Below, piece after piece: positions 17,437 to 26,306 of a stretch of 64,000 nucleotides of DNA. The DNA lies in the NCBI RefSeq assembly GCF_026672375.1, contig NZ_JAPPRA010000001.1, positions 930,001 through 994,000 of the forward strand, written 5' to 3'. The position numbers were made by a program, and so were the translations under genes. Each line of letters opens with the position of its first letter. The stretch's first letter is position 1. The notes below the pieces were generated by a model. That model saw nothing but the letters and a program-made list of their open reading frames with translations, was not told the DNA's origin and did not search any database. Origin of the DNA: Caulobacter sp. SL161. Its GTDB lineage: Bacteria; Pseudomonadota; Alphaproteobacteria; Caulobacterales; Caulobacteraceae.

Positions 17437-17722
17437 CGACCCATGGCGGACGTTCGAACAATCCTCCCCCCAGAGGGGGAGGAGGCCGAAGGCCGGAGGG
17501 GGAAGTTCTGCCGAGCCGGCTTCCTCCCCCTCCGTCGGCTTCGCCGACACCTCCCCCGCTAGGGGGAGGATTTGATCTGCCATCCACCCATACTTGCCCC
17601 CTCCGCGCCTTCGGCGCTCCTCCCCCGGAGGGGGAAGAAGAAGCATGTACCTTCCGCCCCCTCTGGGGGCGGACGACCGCGAAGCGGTCAGGCGCGGGCC
17701 TGCGGCCTGTCCGACTTCCACC
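17437..17722 (-). repeat. Right arm of a ~287-bp long inverted repeat
   Basis: Reverse-complement partner of 4775-5063. Only isolated substitutions are seen over most of its length (for example CGAACAATCC here against CGAAAAATCC in the partner, and CCGAAGGCC against CCAAAGGCC). The difference is greater around 17640-17700, where one hairpin unit has been replaced. Confidence 0.85.
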
Positions 17723-17790
17723 CATCACCGACATTAGCGATGTCCGCTTCCCGGCAGCCGTCGCTCCGCACCGGCACACCGCCCAAGAGA

Positions 17791-17820
17791 AAGGGCGCGG
17801 ACCTTGCGATCCGCGCCCTT
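17791..17820 (-). terminator. Terminator of the F0 ATP synthase operon
   Basis: 11-bp stem AAGGGCGCGGA / TCCGCGCCCTT with an 8-nt loop, 29 nt after the atpF stop on the minus strand, followed there by TCTCTTGGG. A good hairpin with a short T tract. Confidence 0.8.
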
Positions 17821-17848
17821 CGTCTTGTCTGGCCGATGAGACCAGCTG

Positions 17849-18361
17849 CTATTGCAGCTTGGCGCCCATCTGGCCGATGGCGGCGTCCACCAGGGCGTCG
17901 CCCTTGGCACCCGCGAGACGCGCGGCCAGCACGGTTTCGGCGGCTTGGGCGGCGAGATCCACCGCAGCGGCCTTCACGTCGGCGGCGGCTTGCGCCTCGG
18001 CCTGGGCGATCTTGCGTTCGGCCATTTCGGCGCGGCGCTTGATCTGCTCCTCGAGCTTTTCCTTGGCTTCCTCGGCCAGACGCTTGGCGTCGGCCTTGGC
18101 GGCTTCCAGCATGGCGGCGGCCTGACGCTCGGCGTCCTCGCGCTGGGCCTTCACGTCCGCGAGCAGGCCTTGAGCCTCCTCACGCAGTTGCTGGGCTTCG
18201 TCGAGCTCGGCCTTGATCTTGGCGGCGTAGCCGTCGAGGGCGCCGAACAGCGCGCCGGGGAGGACCTTCAGCACGACCAGCAGGCCGAAGAAGATCACCA
18301 GAGCGGCCAGAACCCAGAATTCCGGGTTGCTGAAGCTGAGCAGGGACTCGTGATGTTCCAT
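17849..18361 (-). CDS. atpF: F0 ATP synthase subunit b
   Basis: 170-residue subunit b of the F0 peripheral stalk. A single N-terminal membrane helix ([20 protein letters not shown], residues about 15-35) is followed by a long charged, Ala-rich coiled coil ([19 protein letters not shown] onward) that contacts F1 through delta. This and the next gene upstream are the asymmetric b/b' pair typical of alphaproteobacteria. It lies 10 nt after the b' gene and is the last gene of the atpI-B-E-b'-b operon; the F1 genes are elsewhere, as is usual in this group. Confidence 0.92.
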   Translation of the reverse strand: MEHHESLLSFSNPEFWVLAALVIFFGLLVVLKVLPGALFGALDGYAAKIKAELDEAQQLREEAQGLLADVKAQREDAERQAAAMLEAAKADAKRLAEEAKEKLEEQIKRRAEMAERKIAQAEAQAAADVKAAAVDLAAQAAETVLAARLAGAKGDALVDAAIGQMGAKLQ

Positions 18362-18371
18362 TTTCAGCTCC

Positions 18372-18908
18372 TTAGGCCAGAGCCGACTTCAGCTCGGCGG
18401 CCGTGGCCGCCTTGCCCGTCAGCTTCTCGACGATCGCGCCGGCGGTCTCCTCGGCCACGACGCGGACCTGGCTCATGGCCTGGTCGCGAGCGGTCTGGAT
18501 CGAAGCCTCGGCCGCAGCCAGCTTCTCGGCCAGCACGGCCTCTTCCTTGGCCTGACGCTCGGCGGCTTCGGCCGAAGCCTTGGCCTTGGCGTCCGCAGCG
18601 GTCTTCTGGGCCTTGGCGCGAGCCTCGGCGACTTCCGCCGCTGCGGCGCGAGCCTGGGCTTCAGCCTCGTCCTTCATGCGACGGGCGTCGGCGATGTCGC
18701 CGGCGATCTTGGCGCCGCGCTCGTCGATCGCGCCGCTGACCCGGGGCAGCAGGCCCTTGGACAGCACCGCATAGAGAACGGCGAAGATGATGAGCAGCCA
18801 GACGATCTGACCACCCCAGTGCTCGAACTGCAGCTGCGGAAGGCCGCCGCTTTCGTGCTTCTGGGGGGCTTCCGTCGTCTCGGTCGTGCCGTGATGTTCC
18901 GTCGCCAT
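18372..18908 (-). CDS. atpG: F0 ATP synthase subunit b'
   Basis: 178-residue b' subunit (named atpG or atpX/atpF' depending on the genome). An N-terminal hydrophilic extension rich in His/Thr/Glu (residues 1-30) precedes the membrane helix [21 protein letters not shown], then a long coiled coil with heptad-like Ala/Glu/Lys pattern. It heterodimerises with b to make the external stalk. It is separated from atpE by about 126 nt containing a hairpin that may reduce read-through. Confidence 0.92.
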   Translation of the reverse strand: MATEHHGTTETTEAPQKHESGGLPQLQFEHWGGQIVWLLIIFAVLYAVLSKGLLPRVSGAIDERGAKIAGDIADARRMKDEAEAQARAAAAEVAEARAKAQKTAADAKAKASAEAAERQAKEEAVLAEKLAAAEASIQTARDQAMSQVRVVAEETAGAIVEKLTGKAATAAELKSALA

Positions 18909-18989
18909 GGGCGAGGGCGCCTCTCAGCTAGTGCGCTTGGAGCGGACCGTGTTCCGGCCCGCTCCAGGAAGCGCGAGAAAACAAAAGCA

Positions 18990-19025
18990 TGGAGCGCGTC
19001 GCTTCCGGTGAAGCGCCGCGCTCCA
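18990..19025 (-). terminator. Intra-operon hairpin (attenuator) downstream of atpE
   Basis: Interrupted stem: outer TGGAGCGCG / CGCGCTCCA, inner GCTTC / GAAGC, loop CGGT, with a small symmetrical internal loop. On the minus strand it is followed by TGCTTTTGTTTTC. It begins 9 nt after the atpE stop, so it resembles a leaky terminator or an mRNA-stabilising 3' hairpin inside the operon. A second weaker GGAGCGG/CCGCTCC stem lies just beyond it (about 18940-18966). Confidence 0.7.
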
Positions 19026-19034
19026 GGGATCGGA

Positions 19035-19259
19035 TTACGAGAACAGGATCAGGAAGGCGATAACCAGGGCGAAGATGCCCAGGGCTTCCGTCAGAGCCAT
19101 GCCCAGGAACAGCATCGGGCGCTCTTGAGCGGCGGCGGTCGGGTTACGCAGAGCGCCTTGGAAGTAGTTGCCGAACATCACGCCCAGGCCAACGCCCGCG
19201 CCGATCATGCCGAGCATCGCCAGACCAGCGCCGATGTACTTAGCAGCAGCAGCGTCCAT
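19035..19259 (-). CDS. atpE: F0 ATP synthase subunit c
   Basis: 74-residue proteolipid forming the c-ring. Two transmembrane helices are joined by the polar loop RNPTAAAQ (R-N/Q-P motif). The ion-binding carboxylate is the Glu in LGMALTEALGIFALV in helix 2, as expected for a proton-driven ring. The Gly-rich helix 1 (GAGLAMLGMIGAGVGLGVMFG) is also diagnostic. It lies between atpB (50 nt upstream) and b' (126 nt downstream); the hairpin after it may help to raise c-subunit yield. Confidence 0.95.
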   Translation of the reverse strand: MDAAAAKYIGAGLAMLGMIGAGVGLGVMFGNYFQGALRNPTAAAQERPMLFLGMALTEALGIFALVIAFLILFS

Positions 19260-19308
19260 GATTGAGACTCCTTAGGAAGGGTATGTAGGTTGAAAGACTA
19301 AAGGTTGA

Positions 19309-20070
19309 TCAGTGGCTGTCGAGGTGCACGACGTCGTTGATGTAGACGCAGGCAAGCACCGCGAACACGAAGGCCTGCAGGAAGGCCACCATGAACTCGA
19401 GGGCCGTCAGGGCGACGACCGAGGTCAGGGCCAGGGCCGCACCGGCCCAGCCCAGCACGCCGAGACCGCCCAGGGCGACCACGAAACCGGCGAAGATCTT
19501 CAGAACCACGTGACCGCCCAGCATGTTGCCGAACAGACGCAGGCCAAGGGTGATCGGGCGGATCAGGAACGACAGGATCTCGATCGGCACGAGCAGGAAA
19601 TACAGCGGCCACGGCACGCCCGACGGGGCGAACAGCTTGAAGAACTTGATGCCGTTCTTGGCGAAACCGACCGCGACCACGGTCAGGATGACCATCAGGC
19701 CCAGCGTCAGGGTCACGGCCAACTGCGAGGTGGCGGTGAACACCAGGAACATGCCCTGGACGTTCATGAACAGCACGAACGCGAAGAGCGTGAAGATGAA
19801 AGGCAGGAACTTCTTGCCGTCGTGGCCGATGATTGACTCCGCAAGCCCATCGACCAGTCCGTAAAGCATCTCGCCCACGGCCTGCAGGCGGCCGGGCACC
19901 ACGGCCTTCTTGGCCGACAGGGCGTAGAAGCCGATGATCAGCAGCGCGGCCGACATCATGGCGGCCACGGAGTTCGTGATCGACAGGTCGATGGCGCCGA
20001 GGCCAGGAACGGTCACGGTGGGCAGTTCCACGATCTTCTGGATCTGGAACTGGTGCATCGGATCGGCCAT
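19309..20070 (-). CDS. atpB: F0 ATP synthase subunit a
   Basis: 253-residue multi-spanning subunit a, which forms the proton half-channels. Recognisable family segments: LYGLVDGLAESIIGHDGKKFLPFIFTLF split over helices 2-3, and the essential arginine in PITLGLRLFGNMLGGHVVLK (helix 5); the final helix ends VFAVLACVYINDVVH. It follows atpI after 5 nt and precedes atpE by 50 nt. Confidence 0.95.
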   Translation of the reverse strand: MADPMHQFQIQKIVELPTVTVPGLGAIDLSITNSVAAMMSAALLIIGFYALSAKKAVVPGRLQAVGEMLYGLVDGLAESIIGHDGKKFLPFIFTLFAFVLFMNVQGMFLVFTATSQLAVTLTLGLMVILTVVAVGFAKNGIKFFKLFAPSGVPWPLYFLLVPIEILSFLIRPITLGLRLFGNMLGGHVVLKIFAGFVVALGGLGVLGWAGAALALTSVVALTALEFMVAFLQAFVFAVLACVYINDVVHLDSH

Positions 20071-20075
20071 CGGCC

Positions 20076-20456
20076 CTAGTCTCTCTTCTGCTTGGGGGCG
20101 GTAGACCCGCCTCCCGTGTCTTCGTCGGCGTTCCCGGTGGGGGACGGCGCCGACGCCTGCGCGCTCAGTTTCATCGCCTTGCGGACGATGGAGAAAATCG
20201 CGAGCCCCAGACCGATCAGCAGGCCGCCGACCATGCCCCAGGGGCTCGTGTGGGCGTAGTGATCGAGCAGCCAGCCGAAACCGACCCCTACCAGTACGCC
20301 CCCGATCAAGTCCGCCAGCAGACGGTAGCCGTCCTGCGTGGCTTTCTCGGACGTCGCCTTTGACGGCTTTTCCGCCGCCTTCCTCGCCTCAAATGCGGCG
20401 AGCCGAGCGTCCAGGCTTTCGATAGCCTTGTCGTTCGGTTCGTCGGCCTTGGGCAT
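20076..20456 (-). CDS. atpI: AtpI family F0 assembly protein
   Basis: 126-residue AtpI/Gca1-like protein. The N-terminal 50 residues are charged and probably cytoplasmic (ARLAAFEARKAAEKPSK-like), followed by two membrane helices (LLADLIGGVLVGVGFGWLLD and MVGGLLIGLGLAIFSIVRKAM). In other bacteria AtpI aids assembly or stability of the c-ring. It is the first gene of the operon; a promoter-like pair lies 77-103 nt upstream of the start. Confidence 0.85.
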   Translation of the reverse strand: MPKADEPNDKAIESLDARLAAFEARKAAEKPSKATSEKATQDGYRLLADLIGGVLVGVGFGWLLDHYAHTSPWGMVGGLLIGLGLAIFSIVRKAMKLSAQASAPSPTGNADEDTGGGSTAPKQKRD

Positions 20457-20877
20457 GGGAAGCGGCAGGTCCGAAAACGCCGAGGACGCGCCAAAACGAG
20501 GCGCTTTTCCGGCCGGCTTGATCGGCGCGGAACCTATAGACCTCGCTGCGGTGCGTCAAGGTGAGCGATTTTCGCGACAAGTGACGGTATTACTTAAGGA
20601 TTTCGGCGCTGAGCCCATTGAGGGGCAAAACCGTCCCCTGATCGTATGCTCGAAGGCCCGCCTGTTGCCGTCGCGCACCCCCGCCCGACCCACGTTTTGG
20701 GGGAGCGGAGCGCTGTTCGATCGTCCCGCCCTAACAAATCCGGGTCTGAGGCCCCAGATGCTGTGTGCTCTTTATGCGTCGCCCCCCATAGGCACGGGGC
20801 GTCGGAGTCCGATGACGCATTGATTTTTCCGTCAATCTGGGCTTAAGAGCCGCCGCCTCCAAACAACACGAAGATTC
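20457..20877. other. 421-bp gene-free divergent region
   Basis: Separates atpI (minus) from the DUF6481 gene (plus). The left third holds the candidate F0 promoter. The remainder is lower in GC than the coding sequence and includes ATTACTTAAGGATTT (about 20588), GGGGAGCGGAGCG and TTTTTCCGTCAATCTGGGC near the downstream gene. The DUF6481 gene may therefore have a long 5' leader; I see no recognised riboswitch or small RNA, and the short open frames lack support. Confidence 0.5.
20533..20559 (-). promoter_or_regulatory. Candidate housekeeping promoter of the F0 operon
   Basis: On the minus strand, TTGACG (complement of 20554-20559) is followed after 15 nt by TATAGG (complement of 20533-20538). 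This is a fair sigma-73-like pair with a slightly short spacer, placed about 75 nt upstream of atpI, where the operon promoter is expected. Confidence 0.45.
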
Positions 20878-21267
20878 ATGTCGCACCTGAAGAACACCGG
20901 ATTCGCCGATCGTATTTCCGCCCAACAGGAAGCCAAGAAGGCGATGCTGGCCAAGTTCAAGCCGAAGCCCGCCGTCCAGGATCCTGATTTCGACAAGCGC
21001 GAAGAGCAACGCGCCGCCGAACTTGAGGCTGTCCGCGCCGCCCGCGCCGAAGCCAAGGAAAAGGCCCGCCTCGAAGCCCTGGCTCGCCAGGAAGAGCAGA
21101 TGGCCGTCAAGCGCGCCGAGCGTAAGGAGCGCAAGGCCATCGAAGCCGCCGAGCAGCGCATGCGCAAGGAAGAGAAGGCCAAGGAGCGTGACGAACTGCG
21201 CGCCCTGGGCAAGCCGGCCAACAGCAAGGCCTCCCGCGCCCACCAGTGGGCCAGCCTGCTGGGCTAA
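20878..21267 (+). CDS. DUF6481 family protein, highly charged helical
   Basis: 129-residue cytoplasmic protein, almost all Ala/Glu/Lys/Arg: after a short conserved head (LKNTGFADRISAQQEAKKAM) it is a continuous charged helix (about residues 35-115), likely a single alpha-helix or coiled coil, ending with ASRAHQWASLLG. This architecture matches the DUF6481 family, conserved in Alphaproteobacteria with no known function. The body of basic residues could bind nucleic acid, but nothing proves it. It is a single gene with a strong terminator 8 nt downstream. Confidence 0.7.
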   Translation: MSHLKNTGFADRISAQQEAKKAMLAKFKPKPAVQDPDFDKREEQRAAELEAVRAARAEAKEKARLEALARQEEQMAVKRAERKERKAIEAAEQRMRKEEKAKERDELRALGKPANSKASRAHQWASLLG

Positions 21268-21274
21268 AGACGGC

Positions 21275-21305
21275 AAGGGGTCCTTTTTAGGGCCCCTTTT
21301 TCTTT
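21275..21305 (+). terminator. Rho-independent terminator after the DUF6481 gene
   Basis: Nine-pair stem AAGGGGTCC / GGGCCCCTT (one G-U pair) with loop TTTTTA, followed by TTTTCTTTG. It starts 8 nt after the stop codon. Confidence 0.88.
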
Positions 21306-21338
21306 GCGCCCGGGGGCGAACGGGATCATGAGCCCTTC

Positions 21339-22118
21339 ATGGTCTCACTGGACATCCTGGCCGGCCTCTTCGTCGTCGCCGCTCTGGCGGGGGCGCTGGA
21401 CGCCATTGCGGGCGGCGGCGGGCTGGTCACCTTGCCCGCGCTGCTGCTGGCCGGGCTGTCGCCCGTTCAGGCCCTGGGCACCAACAAGCTGCAGGGCGCG
21501 ATCAGCGCGCTGTCGTCGACCAGCGCTTTTGCGCGCCGAGGTCTGATCGACTGGAAGACGGCCCTGCCCGTCGCCGGCGCGTCTGCCCTGGCGGGCCTTG
21601 GCGGCGCCCTGTGCGCCAGCCTCCTGTCTCCCGAGTTTCTGCGCGCCGTCGTGCCGCTGATGCTGATCGCCATCGCCCTCTATTTCGGCCTCTCGCGCGC
21701 CATCAAGGCCGAGGATGTCACCCCGCGCATGGCCCTCATCCCGTTCGCCTGCTTCGTCGCGCCGCTGATCGGCTTCTACGACGGGATCTTCGGACCGGGG
21801 GCGGGCGCCTTCTACATGGTCGCCATCGTGACCCTGCTGGGCTACGGCGCGTTGAAGGCCACCGCCCACACCAAGCTGGCCAACGCCGCGAGCAACCTGG
21901 GCAGTCTTCTGCTGTTCACGGTGAAGGGCGCTGTCGTCTGGCCCGTGGGCCTCGCCATGGCGGCCGGCGCGTTCATCGGGGCGCAGGTCGGCTCGCGCCT
22001 GGCGATGCGGTTTGGACCCAAGCTGATCCGGCCGCTCCTGGTGGTGATCTCCTGCGCCATGGCCGTGAAGCTGCTGGCCGACCCGGCCAATCCGCTGCGG
22101 ATGGCGGTGGGGTTTTAA
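21339..22118 (+). CDS. TauE/SafE family sulfite/organosulfur exporter-like permease
   Basis: 259-residue inner-membrane protein with about eight transmembrane helices and the family's two half-repeats: the first starts LDAIAGGGGLVTLPALLLAGLSPVQALGTNKLQG, with the G-G-G-G-L and G-TNK signatures divided over helices 1-2; the second is GFYDGIFGPGAGAFYMVAIV followed by ATAHTKLANAASNLGSL. Members move sulfite, sulfoacetate, taurine or other small anions; the cargo here is unknown. The palindromic repeat module begins directly at its stop. Confidence 0.88.
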   Translation: MVSLDILAGLFVVAALAGALDAIAGGGGLVTLPALLLAGLSPVQALGTNKLQGAISALSSTSAFARRGLIDWKTALPVAGASALAGLGGALCASLLSPEFLRAVVPLMLIAIALYFGLSRAIKAEDVTPRMALIPFACFVAPLIGFYDGIFGPGAGAFYMVAIVTLLGYGALKATAHTKLANAASNLGSLLLFTVKGAVVWPVGLAMAAGAFIGAQVGSRLAMRFGPKLIRPLLVVISCAMAVKLLADPANPLRMAVGF

Positions 22119-22232
22119 ATCCCCCCCCCAGAGGGGGAGGTGGCCCGAAGGGCCGGAGGGGGACGTTGTCCTGGCCCGGTCTTTCCCCTCTCCGTCGGCT
22201 CCGCCGACACCTCTCCCATGGGGAGAGGATTT
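22119..22232. repeat. Palindromic intergenic module between convergent genes
   Basis: 114 bp between the permease and smc stops, built from hairpins: CCCCC/GGGGG around 22126-22138, GGCCCGAAGGGCC at 22143-22155, GTCGGCTCCGCCGAC at 22193-22207, and CTCTCCCATGGGGAGAG at 22211-22227. These modules are shared with 4661-5197, 17437-17722 and 53290-53420. The last stem may serve as a bidirectional terminator. Confidence 0.75.
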
Positions 22233-25200
22233 TCAAGCCGCCACCAGCTTTTCCGCCGTGGTTAGGTCCACGCTGACCAGCTGGCTCACCCCGCGCTCGG
22301 CCATGGTCACGCCGAACAGGCGGTCCATGCGGCTCATGGTCACCGGGTTGTGGGTGATGGCGATGAAGCGCGTCTGGGTGCGGCGGCGCATCTCGTCCAG
22401 CATGTTGCAGTAGCGATCGACATTGGCGTCATCGAGCGGCGCGTCGACTTCGTCCAGCACGCAGATCGGGGCCGGATTGGCCAGGAAGACGCCGAAGATC
22501 AGGGCGCTGGCGGTCAGGGCCTGCTCGCCGCCGCTCATCAGGCTCATGCTGGCCATGCGCTTGCCGGGCGGGCAGGCGAAGATCTCCAGGCCCGCCTCGA
22601 GCGGATCGTCGCTCTCGATCAGCTTCAACTCGGCCTGACCGCCGCCGAACAGCGCCTGGAAGAGGGTCTGGAAGTTGGCGTTGATCACGTCGAACGCGGC
22701 CAGCAGGCGCTCGCGGCCCTCGGCGTTCAGCTCCTCGATCCCGGCCCGCAGCTTGGTCACCGCGCCCGAGAGGTCGGCGCGCTCGCTGCGCATGGTTTCC
22801 AGGCGGCCGGCGTATTCCTGGGCCTCCTCCTCGGCGCGCAGGTTCACCGGACCGATCGCGTCGCGCTCGCGCTCCAGGGCGAACAGGTGGGCCTCGACGC
22901 CGGCGGCGTCCTTCGGGACAGCCACGGCCTCGCCCGCGACGTGGCGGCCCAGCTCCTCGGGCTCCATGCGGGCCTGTTCGCGGATGGCCGAGGCGACCTC
23001 GGCGAAGCGCTGGCGGGCGCCGTCGAGATGGGCGACCAAGGCCGCGCGCTTCTCACGGGCCTCGCCGGCCGCCTGCTCGGCGGCGCGCGCGGCGCGGTCG
23101 GCGTTCAGGCGCGTGGTCTCGGCGGTCTCCAGGGCGTCGCCGGCCTTGGCGCGGCGCGCCTCGGCGGCGGCGAACTCGTCGAGCAGCGCCACCAGCTTTT
23201 CCTGCAGGGCGGCGGGCGCCTCGCGGGCGGCTTCGAGAGCGGCGGCGGCCTTCACACGATCGCCCTCCAACGACTCCGCCCGCTTTGCAGCGGCCTCGGC
23301 GCGCTTGCGCCAATCGGCGCGATCGCGTTCCAGGCTTTCCAGGCGGCGCTGGCGACCGGCGCGCTCGCGGGTCTCGACATCGAGCGCGGTGCGCGCCGCG
23401 CCGGCGGCCTCGCGCGCCTGGGCGGCGGCTTGGCGGGCTTCGGCGAGCTGCGGTTGCAGGTCGCCTGAGGTCTGGGCGGCGGCGTGGGCCTCTTGGGCCT
23501 GGGCGAGCGCGGCGTCGGCCTCGACCTTCTCGGCCTCGAAGCGGGCGATGGTGTCGTCCAGCGATTGAGCGCGGGCCGCTCGCAGAGCCTGTTCGCGCTC
23601 GAACTTGGCGACCTGCTCACGCGCCTGGGTGAGCAGCCGCTCGGCGTCTGGCGGGCCGCGCCGCTTGTCGCGCAGCAGGTCCTCGGCCGCGCGCAAGCGG
23701 TCGGCGGCGGATTTCAGGGCGATCGTCGTCGCCTCGGCGCGCGGCGCCATGACGTCGATCTCGGCCTCGACCTCGGCCAGGCGCGTGCGTTGCTCCAGCC
23801 GCACGGCGGCGGGGCGAGGCGCGTCGGCGCGGGCCACGAAGCCGTCCCAGCGCCACAGGTCGCCGTCCTTGGACACCAGACGCATGCCCGGCTTCAGCGC
23901 TTTTTGCAGCCGGTCGCCGTTGGCGCGGGTGACCACGGCTACGTGCGAGAGACGGGCGGCCAGGGCGGGCGGAGCCTTGACCAGCGGCGCCAGGGGCTCG
24001 GCGCCCTCGGGCCAGACCGGCGCGGGCGCCTCGGCGCCGCCCCAGTACGAGGGCGCCTTCGCATCGAGCGCCGCGTCGAGATCATCCCCCAAGGCCGCAG
24101 CCAGGGCCGCGCCATAGCCCTTGTCGGGCGAGACGCTGTCCAGCGCCGGGGCGTGGCCGCTCTTGGTGCGTGGGGCGGTCAGCTGCGCCAGGCCCCGCGC
24201 CTCGGTCCGCAGACGGCCCAACTGGTCCTCGACGCTGCGCGCCAGCTGACGGGCCTGGGCCTCCTGCTCGGCGGCCTTCACGCGGGCGGTTTCCGCCTCT
24301 TCCAGGGCGACGCGGGCGGCGGCCAGAGCGGCTTCGGCGTTGGCGAAGCGCTGGCGGGCGTCGGCGGCGGCCGGGTCGACCTCGGGACCGACGGCGACGC
24401 GCTCGGCGCGGGCCTGATCCAGGGCGCGATTGGTGCGGTTGGCGCGGGCTTCGGCCTCTGACAGGCGCGCGGCGGCGGCGCGGCCTTGCGCCTCCTCGGC
24501 GGCCACCCGGGCGGCCAGTTGCTCGACGGCGGCCTCGGCGGCGGCGCGGGCCTCTTCGGCGGCCTTGGCGGCGGCCGCCAGTTCCGGGCCGCGCTCGGGC
24601 GCGGCGGCGACCAGGGCGCGGACCTCCTCCAGCTCCGGCTCGACCCGGGCGAGGGCGGCGGCGGCGTCGTCCTTGGCCTGCGCCTCGCGGGCGCGGTCGG
24701 CGTCGATGCGGGCGAGGTCGTTGGACAGGCGCTCGAACTCTGCGGCGGCGGCCTCGGCTTCGCGCTCGGCGCGGTCCTTCTGGATCGCCAGCTGGCCGAG
24801 GATGGCCTGGGCGATGGTAGCCTCTTCGCGCAGCGGCGGCATGGCGGCCTCGGCCTCGGTGATCGCCACCTGGGCTGCGGCGCTGGCGCGGGCGGTCTCC
24901 TCGACCAAGCGCGCGGCGGCCGTGGCCTCGCTGGTGGTGCGCTCCAGCTGGTCGCGGGCCTCGGTCCAGCGGGCGTAGAGCACAGCCCCCTGCACGGCGC
25001 GGATCTCGGCCGACAGGCGCTTGTACTTCTCGGCCTGTCTCGCCTCACGACGCAGGCGGTTCAGCGCCGTCTCCAGCTCACGGGCCACGTCCTCCAGGCG
25101 CGAGAGATTGGTCTCGGCGGCCCGAAGGCGCAGTTCGGCCTCGTGGCGGCGGGTGTGCAGGCCGGAGACCCCTGCGGCCTCTTCCAGGATGCGGCGGCGG

Positions 25201-25676
25201 TTCTGCGGCTTGGCGCCGATCAGCTCGCTGATCTGGCCCTGGCGCACCAGGGCGGGCGAGTTCGCGCCGGTCGAGGCGTCGGCGAACAGAAGCTGGACGT
25301 CGCGCGCCCGCACCTCGCGGCCGTTGATCCTGTAGGTCGAGCCTTCGCCGCGATCGATGCGGCGGACCACTTCCAGGATGGGATCGTCGTTGAACTGGGC
25401 CGGGGCCGTGCGGTCGGCGTTGTCGATGGTCAGAGTGACGTCGGCGTGGTTGCGGGCGGGGCGCGCGCCGCTGCCGGCGAAGATCACGTCGTCCATGCCC
25501 CCGGCGCGCATCGCCTTGGCGGAGTTGGCGCCCATCACCCAGCGTAGGGCTTCCAGGAGGTTGGACTTGCCGCAGCCGTTCGGGCCGACAATGCCGGTCA
25601 GTCCCGGCTCGATCCGGAACTCGGTCGGCTCGACAAAGGACTTGAAGCCCGAAAGGCGGAGGCGCTGGAACTGCAC
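22233..25676 (-). CDS. smc: Chromosome segregation protein SMC
   Basis: 1147-residue SMC ATPase, the core of the condensin complex with ScpA/ScpB, compacting and aligning chromosome arms. Walker A is GPNGCGKS at residues 31-38 in the N-terminal head. Two long coiled coils (Ala/Glu/Arg-rich) flank a central hinge (about 500-640; [20 protein letters not shown] onward), and the C-terminal head carries the signature [11 protein letters not shown] and Walker [15 protein letters not shown]. Length is normal. Its upstream neighbours on the same strand are two DsbA-like genes, 21 nt before the smc ATG, so some co-transcription is possible. The gene is very GC-rich, generating long spurious frames on both strands. 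Confidence 0.97.
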   Translation of the reverse strand: MQFQRLRLSGFKSFVEPTEFRIEPGLTGIVGPNGCGKSNLLEALRWVMGANSAKAMRAGGMDDVIFAGSGARPARNHADVTLTIDNADRTAPAQFNDDPILEVVRRIDRGEGSTYRINGREVRARDVQLLFADASTGANSPALVRQGQISELIGAKPQNRRRILEEAAGVSGLHTRRHEAELRLRAAETNLSRLEDVARELETALNRLRREARQAEKYKRLSAEIRAVQGAVLYARWTEARDQLERTTSEATAAARLVEETARASAAAQVAITEAEAAMPPLREEATIAQAILGQLAIQKDRAEREAEAAAAEFERLSNDLARIDADRAREAQAKDDAAAALARVEPELEEVRALVAAAPERGPELAAAAKAAEEARAAAEAAVEQLAARVAAEEAQGRAAAARLSEAEARANRTNRALDQARAERVAVGPEVDPAAADARQRFANAEAALAAARVALEEAETARVKAAEQEAQARQLARSVEDQLGRLRTEARGLAQLTAPRTKSGHAPALDSVSPDKGYGAALAAALGDDLDAALDAKAPSYWGGAEAPAPVWPEGAEPLAPLVKAPPALAARLSHVAVVTRANGDRLQKALKPGMRLVSKDGDLWRWDGFVARADAPRPAAVRLEQRTRLAEVEAEIDVMAPRAEATTIALKSAADRLRAAEDLLRDKRRGPPDAERLLTQAREQVAKFEREQALRAARAQSLDDTIARFEAEKVEADAALAQAQEAHAAAQTSGDLQPQLAEARQAAAQAREAAGAARTALDVETRERAGRQRRLESLERDRADWRKRAEAAAKRAESLEGDRVKAAAALEAAREAPAALQEKLVALLDEFAAAEARRAKAGDALETAETTRLNADRAARAAEQAAGEAREKRAALVAHLDGARQRFAEVASAIREQARMEPEELGRHVAGEAVAVPKDAAGVEAHLFALERERDAIGPVNLRAEEEAQEYAGRLETMRSERADLSGAVTKLRAGIEELNAEGRERLLAAFDVINANFQTLFQALFGGGQAELKLIESDDPLEAGLEIFACPPGKRMASMSLMSGGEQALTASALIFGVFLANPAPICVLDEVDAPLDDANVDRYCNMLDEMRRRTQTRFIAITHNPVTMSRMDRLFGVTMAERGVSQLVSVDLTTAEKLVAA

Positions 25677-25697
25677 GGAGGCGGTCCCTTCCGATCC

Positions 25698-26306
25698 CTA
25701 GCCCTTCGCCGCCAGGGCGAAGATCTTGGACAGCGCGGCCAGGTCAGCCTCGCCCTCATAGGGCGCGCCGTTGACGAAGAAGGTGGGGGTCACCTGGACC
25801 TGATCCTCGCCGATCGCCCGGCGGAAGCGTGTGTTGACCCCGTCCAGCGCCTTGGTGTCGTTCATGGCGGCGGTGAACTGGGCTTCGGTCAGGCCGTATT
25901 GCTGACCGATCGCCAGCAGGCCTTCCCACAGGCGGCCGCTCTCGAAGATCGCCTCCCGCTTCTGGAAGACGGTCGTCAGGACCTCGAAGTACTTTCCCGG
26001 TACGCGCCGGGCCAGCAGGAAGCCGGCGGCGGCGAACTCGTTGGGCGGGGTCAGGAACTCGCGGAAAACCAGGCGCACCTTGCCCGTGTCGATGAACGCC
26101 TTGCGGATCGCCGGCAGCTCGGTGGTCCACCAGTGCGCGCAGTGATTGCAACTGGCCGAGGCGTAGACCACGAACTGGACGGGCGCGGTGGCCGCGCCCA
26201 GCACCATGTCGCCGGGCGCAGGCGGCAGCGACCGGGCGCGAGCGACCGAGGGCCCCGCCGTGAGGGCGAGGCCGCTGGCGATCAGGATGCGCCGGTCCAG
26301 AGTCAT
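25698..26306 (-). CDS. DsbA-family periplasmic thioredoxin-fold protein
   Basis: 202-residue exported protein with a signal peptide (residues 1-24) and a DsbA-like fold. The redox motif is CNHC (ASCNHCAHW), a less common dipeptide than CPHC, which should alter its redox potential. The cis-Pro loop is QVTPTFFVNG. The start overlaps by one base the stop of the upstream DsbA-like gene (TAATG), so the pair is translationally coupled. Probably catalyses or isomerises disulfides in periplasmic proteins; it may have a different partner from its neighbour. It is followed by smc after 21 nt. Confidence 0.85.
   Translation of the reverse strand: MTLDRRILIASGLALTAGPSVARARSLPPAPGDMVLGAATAPVQFVVYASASCNHCAHWWTTELPAIRKAFIDTGKVRLVFREFLTPPNEFAAAGFLLARRVPGKYFEVLTTVFQKREAIFESGRLWEGLLAIGQQYGLTEAQFTAAMNDTKALDGVNTRFRRAIGEDQVQVTPTFFVNGAPYEGEADLAALSKIFALAAKG

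Larger units (their letters stand above)
17354..17848. repeat. Gene-free region with palindromic modules and right arm of the inverted repeat
   Basis: About 495 bp between the convergent CorC-like gene and the ATP synthase operon. It holds the right arm of the long inverted repeat (17437-17722), made of the same hairpin modules seen at 4661-5197, and then the ATP synthase operon terminator (17791-17820). No gene is supported here. Confidence 0.8.

Noticed and set aside
20646..20846. Possible 66-codon gene in the atpI-DUF6481 gap
   Set aside because: No Shine-Dalgarno, poor composition and no recognisable features.
22350..25547. Several long plus-strand frames across smc
   Set aside because: The coiled-coil codon bias of smc makes long complementary frames; none has a start context or domain.
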